Origin: Isoetes taiwanensis
Taxonomy: Eukaryota; Streptophyta; Lycopodiopsida; Isoetales; Isoetaceae
Direction: 5' to 3'
Assembly: GCA_021234155.1 (NCBI GenBank)
Contig: JAJEKV010000030.1
Location: 2,379,842 to 2,443,841 of the forward strand
DNA length: 64,000 nucleotides
This document shows, piece after piece, positions 15,039 to 26,548 of this stretch. The notes beneath the pieces were generated by a model. It worked only from the letters and a program-made list of their open reading frames with translations. It was not told where the DNA came from and made no database searches. A program made the translations under genes and the position numbers. How positions within the stretch are numbered: position 1 is the stretch's first letter; each line of letters starts with the position of its first letter.

Positions 15039-15044
15039 AAGTAG

Positions 15045-16800
15045 ATATGTTACATGCACACAGATGATCAAAAATATTTGATATGTGCTGCATGCCATCC
15101 TTAACTTACATATATGAATTATAATATAATTGAAGCTCATTTTTATTAATGGGTTTCTATTTCATTATCTTTATTTCTTTGGCTCCTAGCCTGTTTAATT
15201 AGATCCACTATAATGTGCAACAATGTCATATAGGGTTAAGTATCGTAAAGAATCTAAAACACAATATACAATGTCGATTCACAGAGTTTGCAAACTTGAT
15301 AGAAAATTTTCTGAGGACACTACTGCAATCTCAGCATTGTGTTAGAAGGTCCTATTTGCTTACCTTGCAAACTGTTCCAAGCTGTCGGTATCTCATACCT
15401 GTAATTAAGTAGTCTAGAAACTTAATTTGTTGACGATAAACATACAGAGCAATCGCTAAGTTTGACAAATAACATATGTCAATAACTAAGGGTGCTTCGT
15501 ACCCGCCATTAAGTTTAGTTATAAAAAATTAACTAGCTCGTTAAACTTAACTATGACAATCATATTCGCACCAAAAAAAGTTTAGACCAAGCGCAGTTAA
15601 ATTAGCAAATTTTAATCTAACAAATAGATTGTTGTTTGGACATGCCGATTAAGTTAGTGTTAACTGCAATGTGAACTGAAATGCATTCAGACAGACCTTC
15701 GGTCTAAGCTTCCTTAGCAATCTGCCTTACTTCAATGATATAGATGATATTGACGAGGGGAACTTCTACACAGTAATATTGTTGATACCGTTGATTTTAT
15801 TGAGACGACTTGTTATACTGCATCTAGAGCTACTAGAGCTACTGAGTATTTACACAAGCTCCAGATAGGAAGTACAATGATCAGAATGGTTAGCTGCAAA
15901 AGATGCAAGTTGACAAAATAATGCTTCCCAAAGGAATGGAGTCAACATATCATCAATAGCATTCACCACAATCATGCTAGACTACTACCTTTATTTGCAG
16001 CATCTCATTTCATTTAGACATAATGCAACCCACAAGGTCCAGAAAAAACTTACATATTAAAAAAATTGTAAAGACACAATTGTAATCAGCACACCATTTG
16101 CATGCAACAACACAACCTCAAAAATCTTATGTTGATGTCAGAAAGTCCTAGATACAAAGAGGAATTACAAACCAATTAGCCATATTTGTTATACCTAGAA
16201 TATGTATGGCGCATGAAATCTACCTCAAGCTTGTCAGAAAATGAACATTAAAATTAAAAGTATGAGAAAGATAGTCCAAAGTAGAGAGCTTGTCTGAAAA
16301 TGAACATTAAAAATATGAGAAAGACAATCCAAAGTAGAGCAGCCTCCATTTGCTTAAAAAACTTGATGCCCCAGCATCAATATAACCTGAATGAGTTGTG
16401 CTCAGCTTCAATACAAACCTATAAGAAAGTTTATGTAAGGGCATATGAAAGTAAGTCTTCATCCACATGTTCACAAATTTGTTTTGAGTAAGGAACTTAC
16501 ATTTCATAGAATTTCATATAGTTAATATGCATCATGCCATTACATAGATTCATAGCTACAATATCAAATTAAACATGCCAAATGCATAACATGCCAATAT
16601 CCATGACATGCAGAATAATGTATAGAGATGAAGATAGAAAGGAAAAACATCGCAAGAATCTGTGGACATGAATATGAATATTGAAGAAAAGATTAAGAGA
16701 ATAGGAGGTAAAAATGCCAAAGACTTAGTTTTGAAATGTTAATAATCTTTCTAATTTTTAAAGAGTTGCACAAATAAGAAGAAATACTCACTTCTAGATG
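15045..16800. other. AT-rich non-coding DNA
   Basis: No gene recognised on either strand. It holds a ~59-bp tandem duplication (separate entry) and a possible decayed terminal-repeat element starting at the 'gggtgcttcgtacccgcc' string near 15,490, for which I could not find a matching end. Confidence 0.6.
16228..16341. repeat. ~59-bp tandem duplication
   Basis: The block beginning AGCTTGTC(A/T)GAAAATGAAC at 16,228 is repeated at 16,287 with minor differences, including 'gtatgagaaaga(t/c)a(g/a)tccaaag'. It is non-coding. Confidence 0.8.
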
Positions 16801-18832
16801 TAGCAGGCATTTTTTCAACTCTGGTATTCAGCAGTCGAGGATGCCACTGTCATGCTCCAGCCCTTTGTGCAAAGCTCAAATGTAAAAACAATTTTCTGCA
16901 GTAAGAAGATCTAACAAGAACAATCTTGGGAGCAATCTTGCATTTTTATCTCTGAAGATGAGGCACTTAGGGCTTTTCTTTTCCGACTCATCCGCTACAT
17001 CTCTTCTGCTAGAGCGCTCCATGTCAAATGTGATGGTTACTCTGGAATCATTTGCCAACAGATGTAAGACGATTAATGAAAATGATTTCATTTATACCTT
17101 GTTTCTTAATGTTGTTTTCGCCAAAAGTTCTCATGACGTTTATGGTTTTCAATGCTTTGTTCTAAGCTACGATGAAGACTTACAGCTGAGATCATGGCAT
17201 TGCAACAAATCTACCATTATCTTTCGAGCCTCCATTGAAGAGCTTCAGCTGCAAACCAAGAACGCGGCTCTGTTTTAGAAAAATTCAGATGCGATGGATA
17301 AGCAAGTAAGTTTTTGCTTACTTGCACGACGCTTGTATATGCTGGCACACTCTGACTAGTTTGCTTGTAATGACAGGTAAAACTGCTATGGCTTTTGGAT
17401 CCCTGCTTAGCACATGTAATATATTGGAGGGGCAGAGGGTAACACTTGTTTCTGATGCAGACTTGCTTTGGACCACAGAACTTAAGGTTTGTGGAATCTA
17501 AGGCAGCCATAATGCTCAACGCCAACATGTTTTTTCCCATGAGCTATCTCATAATTTTGGATAAAGTAGAGGCTTTTGGCATCAGGCTTTTGCCATCTCC
17601 TCCTACGTTACAATCAGCTCATCTGGACCAAATCATAATCAGGAAACTTGGTGTGTGGGATTCAAAATGCAAGTGTGCAACATCCAAATTTTATTCTTTT
17701 AAGAGAAGGGGATGAGAAATGAAGAGGCGCTGCAACATAAGACACTAATTAAACTGGCAAAAGTTCATTTGCAATCGCCATAGCCAGTTCCAGCAGCGCC
17801 TAGAGAGTTCTTTGCAATTATTTGCTTGCTTAACCAGTTCTAATAGTCGTCACAGGAGGCCAAAGCTTCAGCCCCTGCGCTTTCTCTGCGATTTTTTTTT
17901 TTCCTGCCTAGGCTAGATTTAACGGAAATGTTTGGGGCTTTCAGTTTTCTATCAGCGTCTACATACAGGCTCACAGTCGGCCATGGTAGCAAGTTTTAGG
18001 AAAGATTTCAAGGCTAGTTTCATGGATAGCCAGAATGAAGAGAAATATTCCATAAAAAAAACAAAGAAATATGAAAGAACTTACAGATTTAACTTGTGTA
18101 CAGCCGATTCTAAGCGAATTTTAGAAACATGCATGGTCCTGTTCTTCTTATATACCTCATCGTCGGATCAGCTGTCATCCAATCCGACCTAATCCAAGGA
18201 ATTCCTACAGATGGCATCTAAGAATTAGAATGGATTGCAGCGCAGACCGCCTTGCTAGCTGGCAACAGCAATGCCGGATTAGCTGTCGTCTGATCAAAGA
18301 ATCCTACAGATGTCATCTGATCAAAGAATCCTACAGATGTCATGCAAGAAATGGAACGGATTGCGGCGCAGGAACACCGCCTTGCACGCTGGATGGAGCA
18401 GATTGCTTGCAAAAGAAACGTGGCATGAGAATGCGAAATTGGATTGCGGCCCAGAAAAAATAGTTAGGGAGCAACAGAAATAAAAAATGGAACTCTCGAT
18501 TATATATGTCTTGAAGAAAAAGAATTTTCAGTTACTCATCTATGAAACTTTAAATTTCTTGCCTGTAGCCCATCCAAAACCTAATGATATTTGGTGCTAT
18601 TCAAGAGATGGCTATAGTAATCAGATACATCATGTTGCATCTCATCTTGAAAAGATCAACACTATACAATTATGAAAAGTACTTTGGAAGATCTGGATTT
18701 GTTGCTCCACAACGTGAATCTGCAAAATGGACAAAGTTTAGCCATATATCAGATCTTTGAGCATTTATTCTAACATGTGTAGGAAACCTTAACATAAGCT
18801 GTATATTGGAGAGACTTGATGCAAGTATGATA
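16801..18832. other. Non-coding DNA, short frames only
   Basis: Several 60-110 residue frames occur (for example 16,958-17,278 plus and 17,932-18,192 plus), but none shows a motif, a codon pattern or neighbouring splice signals that I can support. A perfect 2 x 27-bp tandem repeat lies at 18,290-18,343 (unit starts CTGATCAAAGAATCCTACAG). Confidence 0.5.
18290..18343. repeat. Perfect 2 x 27-bp tandem repeat
   Basis: Unit 18,290-18,316 is repeated without change at 18,317-18,343. More diverged relatives of the same words ('aattcctacagatggcatct') occur about 90 bp upstream. Confidence 0.9.
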
Positions 18833-18946
18833 TTTTTGGGTTGCCCCTAAGGGGGCAAGCCCTTGTTGAGGTGGGTTTGTGGCATATGCTAGGTATATGC
18901 CAATATATACCCAGAATATGCCAATGACTGCTAAAAACCCATCATA
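18833..18946. repeat. 114-bp dispersed repeat, copy 1
   Basis: Identical over 114 bp to 23,966-24,079, in the same orientation. It contains a hairpin (TTGCCCC, short loop, GGGGCAA) and several 'atatgcca' words. The sequences on either side differ between copies, so the boundaries are sharp. The minus strand is open through it, giving the same hydrophobic peptide twice, but no protein family is recognised. Confidence 0.9.
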
Positions 18947-21900
18947 GGTTTTGTAAATGCTTTCGGTTGCCCTGTTCTTTGGAGAGGCTGTGGAAACAGG
19001 GAAACCGTGCTCGCTCCTTGCTAGAGGCTGCGGCATTGATGGATGTCATTTCGAATGTTGGTCGATTCTTGCATTTCGGCCCTTCACTAGACTCTCTGCG
19101 GGTTTGAAACTTGGAGACTTAGGTTCCTTTTAAGCCATCAAGCGTGGACATCGCTCCTTGATGTATCTGCGTGGACATCTGCTCCAAAGATCGGACTTCC
19201 TTGACGTAAGGCCCATGGGCAAGCTTTCTTTATCGCTATGGTTTGTAAGGCCCATGGGCATGATTCTGAGCTCTAAAATAGGGGCCTAGTTGATTGCCCG
19301 CAGTAGAGTCAACAACCAGAAGCTAATTCTTCTCGTGCTTGGCCTTGACATACGAATCAAATTCTTAAAGGGCTAAGGTAAGATCTTTGTAATCTTAAAT
19401 CTTTACGTTCATTAGCTTGAATAGCACTTGAATTTTCTTTAATAGATTTTTGCTTCTTAGAAAGCGAGAGTCTCTTCTTTGGATCAAATGGATCTATCAC
19501 AACAGCTAGATCGACTGGCAGCTCTGGCGCATGTATAGCATAAGTGCGTATTTATTAATCACGTGCGGGACTTGAATCATGGCTTCAATTCAATTGAGGC
19601 CAAATTTAAGCCTCTTTCCTTTCTCTTTCAACATGAAGGCGAAAGAGAGGAGGCGGCTATGGAGCCCATCATTGGACATGTCCGTGCGCTTGATTTTTGG
19701 TCGGTTGCTCTTTCTTCAACTATGGGGGTGACAACGATGCGGTCGATCATATAATCTTTGTCTCGGAGAGTTTTGGGTTAGATTTGGGTCAAATATAATT
19801 CAAATATTTACGGACTTGAACTTCGGCTTCTAGGTTTTGTGCAAAAGCGGTTATGGATGCAGAGGAAGGCTTGATTACAATGTTATTGGGTCGTTGTTTT
19901 GCAACACGATCGGCATATTTTTAGGTAGGCTGTGAATTTGAGCCTTTTTACGTCAAGGCTCGTGACAAGTAAAGCGAGGATTTTTACGGAACTTTATTAT
20001 TTGGTGGTTTATTTCGGTTTTGAGCAAAGATGGTTTGTTTTGTGTACTATATAGATTGACTCCATATGCAAGATTGATTTTCATCGTGGAAGCAAAGCTG
20101 TCACCACAGTTAGCGTTTTTCGCATAGGACACCTCATTAATGCCTTGAGAGGGATGTGCCAAACACTTTGTTTGCACCATATCTAAGAAAATATTTTACT
20201 TGCCGGGATCTTTTTTGCTCTGTACTTAAAAATTATTTTATTCTTTGACATTTTTCTCCAAGGACTTCATGGGATTCATTAATATTGCGGGGAGGCTTTC
20301 GAAGGTTTCTGGATGCATCAAAGTATGGTGATCTTTGGTTATGGGAAGGTATGCTCATCAGGTATGGTTACTATTTGCTTTGTTTTTTTCCTTGTTGGCG
20401 TGGTGAGGATGTGTAGTATAGATCATCAGCTACCTTTGTATTTCACATTTAACATATATCTTTGGATGGACAATGTTTGATTGAAACATGAGAGGTATCC
20501 ATCTCATCTCTTGAGCAAGTATGGAATAGGTTTGGGAATGCAAATTGGGGTGATTTGGGTGCACTACAACTGATTCTTGCCACTTTTAATTGCTTAGAAC
20601 AATGCAAGGGGTCTCCAAAGAAGGTATTCTGAGAACTAGGCTGGCGACCATAATGCATGCTTGCACGGAGAAAAAATTGAACCCACGGCTTCCGTCGTTC
20701 TTGCCCACCCACATGGGGCTTAATGAAACTTTGAGAGGCGCCTTCTTATAGAGTCCATGCTTGGCACCATGGTTTTTGTTTGCCATGTTTTCTTACTTTC
20801 ATGCTTGATCATACTTGATCTGTGAACCAGGTATGCGAAGTGCACTGTGTTTTTTATTTCTGCAGTCTTGATTCCTTTGAAGCACTTATCTGGCAAAATA
20901 TACCCCAGATGTGGATTGCCTTTGAAAATAATTTGCTAGGTGTGCATTTGCTTAAGGCCTAAGCACATTTATTATGATCGTCATTGTTCTGTTGGAAATT
21001 AACCAAATGCAGTTGAAAGCCATTCAACTGCAGCTGTGTACATGGTTCTCTTTTGCAGCAAAAGAGAGACATTGATATGGAAAAGGAATTCAAAAAGATT
21101 TCTCTTTGGAACATTTTCCAGGTCAAGCTATTCTATGATACATAGCAAAGACAAGTTTACTCACTTTTGTTCATGGTTTTGATGCTAAAACTATATTTTC
21201 GGGATGAATAGGTGATGAATCTAATCAATTGACTATGATGCCAAATTATCTTTGCGAAGGGTAATTTCCTATCATTATAAAGGGAATAATGGCAGGTTTG
21301 GCTAATGAAGAGCTTCTTTCGAACTAGGTGCTAATGAAGATCTTTGTAACTAAAATTAGTACAACCATTATTACAGTGTGTTTCTCTCCCTGTTAGGGCC
21401 AAGCTTTGTTTCCTTGTCAGTTCTCAAGCTCTCGATTGATACACTAATATATCAATCCTACATTTGCACTTATTTCGTCCTTATTTCTCCTGAGTTTCTT
21501 TCTTTCAGACGAATTTGGTCACCGTATATTCGGCATCTTACATTTAGCATTTTTAGCCTTCTAGAAATTTTGGTCCTTCTCGGTGGGGGGCTGATATTTT
21601 TTAAGCATAAGCATACGGTTGTCCCCAATACTTACTCTGTGTCCCATTTTGCCCGAAGATGTTAAAGGCCAGGAAAAGGGACATGAAAATTGGTTATATG
21701 ATAAGAGTTAAGGGCGTGAATAAGAACTAGAAAAGAAATGGTTTTTTCATGGTGTAAAAGATCAAGTCTCACAGGGTTATTATAAAGTGACTGCATACCA
21801 AAAGTCCATTGAATGCTTATGATATGCCATTCTTGCTAATGAACCTAAATTCTATGCTAAAGCCTTCCTAGTGAATCGTGTTTGGAGTTTAAGATCTTTT

Positions 21901-21960
21901 GATGCTAATATGTTTTATCTTCACATGGATAAGGGGGGCTTCCTAATTCTAATTAAGATT
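18947..21960. other. Non-coding DNA
   Basis: No supported gene. A 15-bp word TAAGGCCCATGGGCA occurs twice near 19,208 and 19,246, just after TTGACGTAAG and before an AT-rich 'ctctaaaatagggg', so a decayed promoter or LTR is possible but unproven. Short frames between 20.4 and 21.7 kb have no recognisable content. Confidence 0.45.
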
Positions 21961-22330
21961 TTGTTAATCCAAATGTTGATGTAAATGGAACACCGGTTGC
22001 CCATTATATAGAAATTATTTTGAGCCTTCCAATATGTACGGAAGGAGCACTTAATGCCAACAATGTCGGCATGACTTTTCTTTGAACAATAACAATAATT
22101 TTGAACAATAACAATAATGTCATGCACCTTAGTATCATACTAATTTTTTTTTTTCTAATATGGGCATCACAATTTCAATGCTTCAAGTTTTCTTAATCTA
22201 AATGTTGATGTTAGTGGACACCCATTAATTTGAGACCATATAATGGTTGTCCAGCCCCACATTATTGGCCTTCCAATGTTTATGGGGCTCGAAATGTTTA
22301 TGGGCCCAATAACTATAGGTAAGCCTCGTA
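21961..22330. repeat. Imperfect direct duplication
   Basis: The order 'ttaatc(c/t)aaatgttgatgt', '(c)acaccggttgccc / cacccattaattt', 'gccttccaat(a/g)t' appears at about 21,961-22,070 and again at 22,192-22,330. A perfect 2 x 19-bp repeat (TTTGAACAATAACAATAAT) sits between them at 22,081-22,118. Confidence 0.5.
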
Positions 22331-22372
22331 GAAATAATTTTGCCGCTCCCAAATCGCATTATACTTCAAACA

Positions 22373-23600
22373 AGAATAGAATAGAATAGTTTTTATCGTC
22401 CATCTTTGAGACCAATCGGCCTATGGGACGGAAGAGTCACGACAAACTTAAGCCCAGAAGGGTTTTCGAGGAAAACCGTGGCATGTAATAAGAATCTTTG
22501 TCCAAACCGCACAAGTATACATCATCATGAAATAAATGTGTATGTACATGTCAAGTCGTGCCCGAGGACATAGCTGATCTCGCATGTCCATGACCTCACG
22601 AAGGTATGATCCTAGCATCGTCGTCACGGATGCGTGCTCAATGTCACATGTAGCGGTGGCGGGGGCGACCAACTTCGGCATAAGCGGCGTCCGGATTTGA
22701 TCATATCTTTGGGCAACTTTGAAGGGTATGAGATTCATCCTCAATGACTCCCATTTGGCGGCATTGGCGAGCACAATCGGCGTAGCTCACCAATCCATCG
22801 GGCGCTGTCTCAATTCGAAGATGATGTGCCCATGTGCGAATGGAGGCAATGAGTGCGCGTCTTTTTCATGGGCAAGTGGGTGCGGCGGGTAGCATTGTGG
22901 GCCTCGTTCCAATGTGGGATTTATGTGGCCCGGTAGTGTCTTTGTCTTGACTGTTCAAGGGTGGCATCCCAAAGCTTGCTGATGAAGCAAAAGCGTCAAG
23001 ATATTGCCTCAAGCTATGGCGATCACGCCTCTGTTTGCACATGTATGCACACTGTGCTCACGCACATTCCATCTAGCCATCCATTGAGCTCTCTTTTCCC
23101 TCCAAAGAGGCCTTGAGGCGTTGTGGCCCCATTGCCATGATATAAGCTAGTTTTGGGAGGCGAGCATCGTCCATGTTGACCACCTTCCGAAAATAGACAA
23201 TGTGGCGATCAAGGGCGCCCTCTCGAAGAGGCAAGAATCTGTTTCTGCAGTAGAATTTGATATGGGATTTGTGGACTTCACCCCCTAGTGCTCGCATTAC
23301 CAAGAAGGCTTTACGCTTTTGCTCCAAGTCATTCCAAGTAGCGAGGATACTCTTGGGCCCCATACTTCAACCCCCAGTATAAAGGGCGCGGGCTCCACTA
23401 AGACTTTGAGCAGGTGTGGTGATGGGTCCAATCATACAACTCCAGCTCTATGACTATTGTTTTGCATTGCATATAGTGCTTTCCAGCCCGCCGTAACTCG
23501 TAGCCGTATGGATGTGTCCCAGTGCATAGTAGACGGAAACTCCACTCCCAAACAAGGGGGAGGCTTTCCAATTTCAATGGTTCAAGTGGTACACCCATTT
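22373..23600 (-). mobile_element. LINE 3' part with (AGAAT)n tail, degenerate
   Basis: On the minus strand, 23,363-23,073 reads like the post-reverse-transcriptase region of a LINE polyprotein (a run with V-V-N-M-D-D-A-R-L-P-K-L-A). About 22,830-22,700 shows H-L-R-I-E-T, a Cys pair and then E-D-E-S-H-T-L-Q-S-C, the Cys/His cluster typical of the C-terminus of such proteins. Frameshifts break the frame several times. Downstream on the same strand comes a ~70-bp 3' untranslated end with a small hairpin, then a pentamer tail (plus strand (AGAAT)n, about 22,373-22,390). Two 5'-truncated relatives of this 3' end are at 28.2 and 45.8 kb. The clade is uncertain; an RTE-like LINE is possible. Confidence 0.65.
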
Positions 23601-23965
23601 ATGTGCCAAGCTAATGTATCATAATATTTTTCTTCTAATATTGCAAGTAGTTCCAACAGGAGTTCCAAAAGTGTTCAAAGGAGAGCTTGGACCTGGGCAA
23701 AAGAAACCCTAGCTTGTCAACATGATAAAGGCTTGCACCTTGCAAAAAATATATCTTGTCAACTTTTTGAAAATGACATAAGAATAGAATAGAATAGAAT
23801 GATATAAGTATTTGCATCCGACTTTATAGATATGTTGCATGATCTAGTGCCAAAGCCCAACACATCAAATCACATCTAGCTAGAAACTAAACTTCAAATT
23901 TAGAAAACCTTCAAATTAAAAAGCACAAAGCCAACAAGATCCACGGTAGCACGTGAGTTAACCCC

Positions 23966-24079
23966 TTTTTGGGTTGCCCCTAAGGGGGCAAGCCCTTGTT
24001 GAGGTGGGTTTGTGGCATATGCTAGGTATATGCCAATATATACCCAGAATATGCCAATGACTGCTAAAAACCCATCATA
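23966..24079. repeat. 114-bp dispersed repeat, copy 2
   Basis: Identical to 18,833-18,946, 5.13 kb upstream, same orientation. The flanks are unrelated. Confidence 0.9.
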
Positions 24080-24574
24080 AGCTGAGATGTTATTGACCAA
24101 GTTAACCTCAGAATATGAAAAATTGCGTCAGAGTGATCCCAATATGCAATGGGTTATGATCGCCTTGCAGTCCCGATTTCACCGGTGATAAAGTAGCAAA
24201 GAATGATCGTAACCATACAAGACAATCCAATTGCCAACATTAAGACCCTTGATGCCCTTTTAGGTGAACTATTAAGACTTGTTTGTTTGGCAAATAAATT
24301 TTATATGCCTTTTGCTTAAATGAGTGAGCATGTTTGTAGGAATGGTGGCTTCAAAGGGTGGAAAAAGACATGTTGTAGCAGCCATGGATGTGCTGAAGGA
24401 ATTATTTATTACTAGGTGAGACAAATATTGATTAAGAAGTCTCATTATTTTGCAAACCAAATTTGCACTAATTTCTTGATCTACCATAATAGCTTGTTAC
24501 CTGATCGGAAGTTAAAACAGTTGGGGCATCAACCACTTGGACTTCTGCCAAATAACCACTTCACCCTCGAGTCA

Positions 24575-24602
24575 CGGAGGGCAACCCTCCGTGCGCAGCA
24601 CC
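24575..24602. repeat. 28-nt dispersed hairpin, copy 1
   Basis: CGGAGGG-CAA-CCCTCCG forms a perfect 7-bp stem, followed by TGCGCAGCACC. The same 28 bases occur at 46,245-46,272, with unrelated flanks. Confidence 0.85.
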
Positions 24603-25059
24603 ATGCAAGAATTAATTATTTGGAGAAAAAAACGAGATTTTGAGAATTTTGACCTCACACGTCCAGGCCCACCACAAGCAAAAAGTGGTGCCCTTTATTT
24701 CAAAATGTTGTCCCGCCCAATTATGAGCGGGAGAATTTGAATGCACATATATTACAACCAAAATACTAAAAATAATGTAGCATTATCCTAAAATCTGAGG
24801 TCGAGAGGGAGCGGCCACGCTGAACTTCGCCTCCTCCAAGCCGCATGAGCATCCTCGGTCGCCAGATGCATTGCATGAGCATGATCAAAGGCGTCCGGGG
24901 AACATCGTGCATCTAATCCTTAATAGATGAAGATACTGGATGAAGGCGGCTTGCGGCCCGCGGCTTATGGCCGGGTCTTTTTGAAAGATTCCCCGCACTA
25001 CTTCTCTAAGCTTGACTTTCTAAAGCCAAGGCGAATTCCACGAAGCCAAGTTCAAGCTT

Positions 25060-25299
25060 TCACCAACCCAAATCAAGAGGTTTGAAGCTACTACGCTTTC
25101 TGTTGATGATCCTCCTCTTGGACGATTTCCCATTGGCGATTCCCTGTTTGTGCTTTTCCTTTACATGCGCCAGATTTTTTGAGATGGGGCGATTCCTGTA
25201 GTCTTCCTCGGGCGTGTTGATCTGCGGTACTTTGATCTGTAATTTAACAATAGGAAGCGGATAGACATATTTTGACATGGGCGGATTCGCCTTTGCCAT
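25060..25299 (-). CDS. Hypothetical small basic protein (79 aa)
   Basis: An ATG-to-stop frame of 79 residues, hydrophilic and rich in Lys, Arg and Pro, with a basic C-terminal third containing K-S-S-K-R-R and N-R-K-R-S-S. There is no signal peptide or membrane segment, and no domain is recognised. The sequence just upstream on the minus strand (25,300-25,320) contains GTAAGTATTGCTCAG, which looks like splice-site words but is too short to be an intron by itself. It could equally be a chance frame or a remnant of a larger protein. Confidence 0.25.
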   Translation of the reverse strand: MAKANPPMSKYVYPLPIVKLQIKVPQINTPEEDYRNRPISKNLAHVKEKHKQGIANGKSSKRRIINRKRSSFKPLDLGW

Positions 25300-26548
25300 A
25301 TCTGAGCAATACTTACCTTCTTAGCATCATTTGCAAATAACAGGCTGTATGCTCTTTTGCTTCGTCTTACGCTTTCTGGGGCTTAAGATCGAAATAAGAA
25401 AGCAGGGGGCATTTTGAGCGGGGCTACCATACTCTGGCGCTTCCCGTTAGGATAGAAGACTGTGGGCATTTTATGGCGCTTCACAAAGGTAGATCAGTTT
25501 TTTGTTGGAGTTTACGTCATGCGAATACTGCGTTCACTAATATCTGAGCTATATGATCCACCAAATCGCACAATCCACAAGACACAACTGCATTCTTCTT
25601 TGAAACAAATCGCCCGCAGCGATTTTGTTGAGAAGAAAATGTTTTTAATGTTTTATTTATTTAAGATTGTATTTGGCGTTTTTAATATTGGATAAACCGG
25701 CGTTTGTGTTGAGCGAGGATCTCAAAGAGACAAAGCATTAGATTGCTCAAGCAAATCGCCCACGGCCCGATTGTGTTGAGCAGGATTTAAATGAGCAAGC
25801 GAGCATTCTTGCTCAAGCAAATCGCCCGCGGCCCGATTGTGTTGGAGCGTAAAATATGTTTTTTTTTTTTTTTTTAAGATTGTATTTGTTTTATTACATT
25901 AGAATAAGCTTTAAAATTTTAAAATAAAAATGTTATTATGTCAATGGAAGTAGCTACGCTGACTCTAAATGTTAAGCGGTCGCGATCCCTCTGAACATTT
26001 CTACGCTTTCTAATGGGCAGCTCTTACTCAAAAAAGAGCTCGGCTTAGCCTTACAAATGCCAATTTCGGATACACTGCGATTTTATGGGTGAAAATCATA
26101 AAAATAAACGGCAACTTCTACTCAATTGCAAGCAATTACGGCGTTTTATAGAGAACCAACAACCTATTTCATACTCAACGAGAATTTCGAAATTCTCTAA
26201 TTAATTAAATCGTGCTTCACCTTGTTCTTCATGCAATGTAGATTTACTGCTGCAATATTAAGTGCAGCTAGGAAGCAGTTTAAAACCATGTCGTAGAATC
26301 TCCAGAAACATTAACATACGATTGCTCCCAACAATCATTGCTTTACAAATACTACCACATCTTTAGATATTCCCATTAAAATATATATTTCCGGTCACTT
26401 TTCCAATTGTAAAAGATATCAATCTCATTCATCTCTTATATATTGAAATGCATGAGCCAGCTTAACAAAACATAGAAATAAGAAAAGAACATGCAGCAAA
26501 ACATTATAGATTGTAACTAAGTTTAGCACTCTAGTTGAGAAAACTTAC
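25300..26548. other. Non-coding DNA with repeated motif
   Basis: Apart from the direct repeats listed at 25,605-25,895, no gene is recognised. A 19-base T run lies near 25,858-25,876. Confidence 0.5.
25605..25895. repeat. Three direct repeats around AAATCGCCC
   Basis: The block AAATCGCCC(G/A)C, followed by GATTGTGTTG or 'gattttgttgag', occurs at about 25,608, 25,759 and 25,823. The first and third copies share a further downstream part ending 'taagattgtatttg', about 215 bp apart. The middle copy is shorter. It is non-coding. Confidence 0.7.

Larger units (their letters stand above)
3063..15044. repeat. Tandem array of ~3.94-kb units (three full copies)
   Basis: The junction string AAGTAAGTAGACTAGTAAGC recurs at 3,211, 7,143 and 11,091, and its first bases (AAGTAG) end the array at 15,039-15,044. 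This gives periods of about 3,932, 3,948 and 3,948 bp. About 120-150 bp of the unit's right end (3,063-3,210) precedes the first full copy. The copies align along their whole length with high identity apart from many tiny indels. The unit carries no recognisable transposase, reverse transcriptase, LTR or rRNA sequence; short conserved minus-strand frames (about 4,334-4,516, 8,304-8,636 and 12,201-12,383) match no family I know. It behaves as a long-unit satellite or a recently amplified segment. Confidence 0.9.
23601..24780. other. Non-coding DNA with short repeats
   Basis: It contains an (AGAAT)4 run at about 23,780-23,799, the second 114-bp repeat copy, and a 28-nt hairpin (separate entries). 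No gene is recognised. Confidence 0.55.

Noticed and set aside
15485-15665. Possible MITE starting at 'gggtgcttcgtacccgcc'
   Set aside because: No matching inverted end or target duplication could be found within about 1 kb.
18770-19036. Minus-strand hydrophobic frame through the 114-bp repeat, occurring again at 23,900-24,100
   Set aside because: Both frames are open because the repeat is duplicated; the unrelated flanks give unrelated peptide ends, and there is no family match.
19190-19330. TTGACGTAAG, paired TAAGGCCCATGGGCA and an A/T-rich box resembling a viral or LTR promoter
   Set aside because: Single short words without adjacent capsid, polymerase or LTR structure. Such motifs are common in plant DNA, so I did not call a pararetrovirus or LTR.
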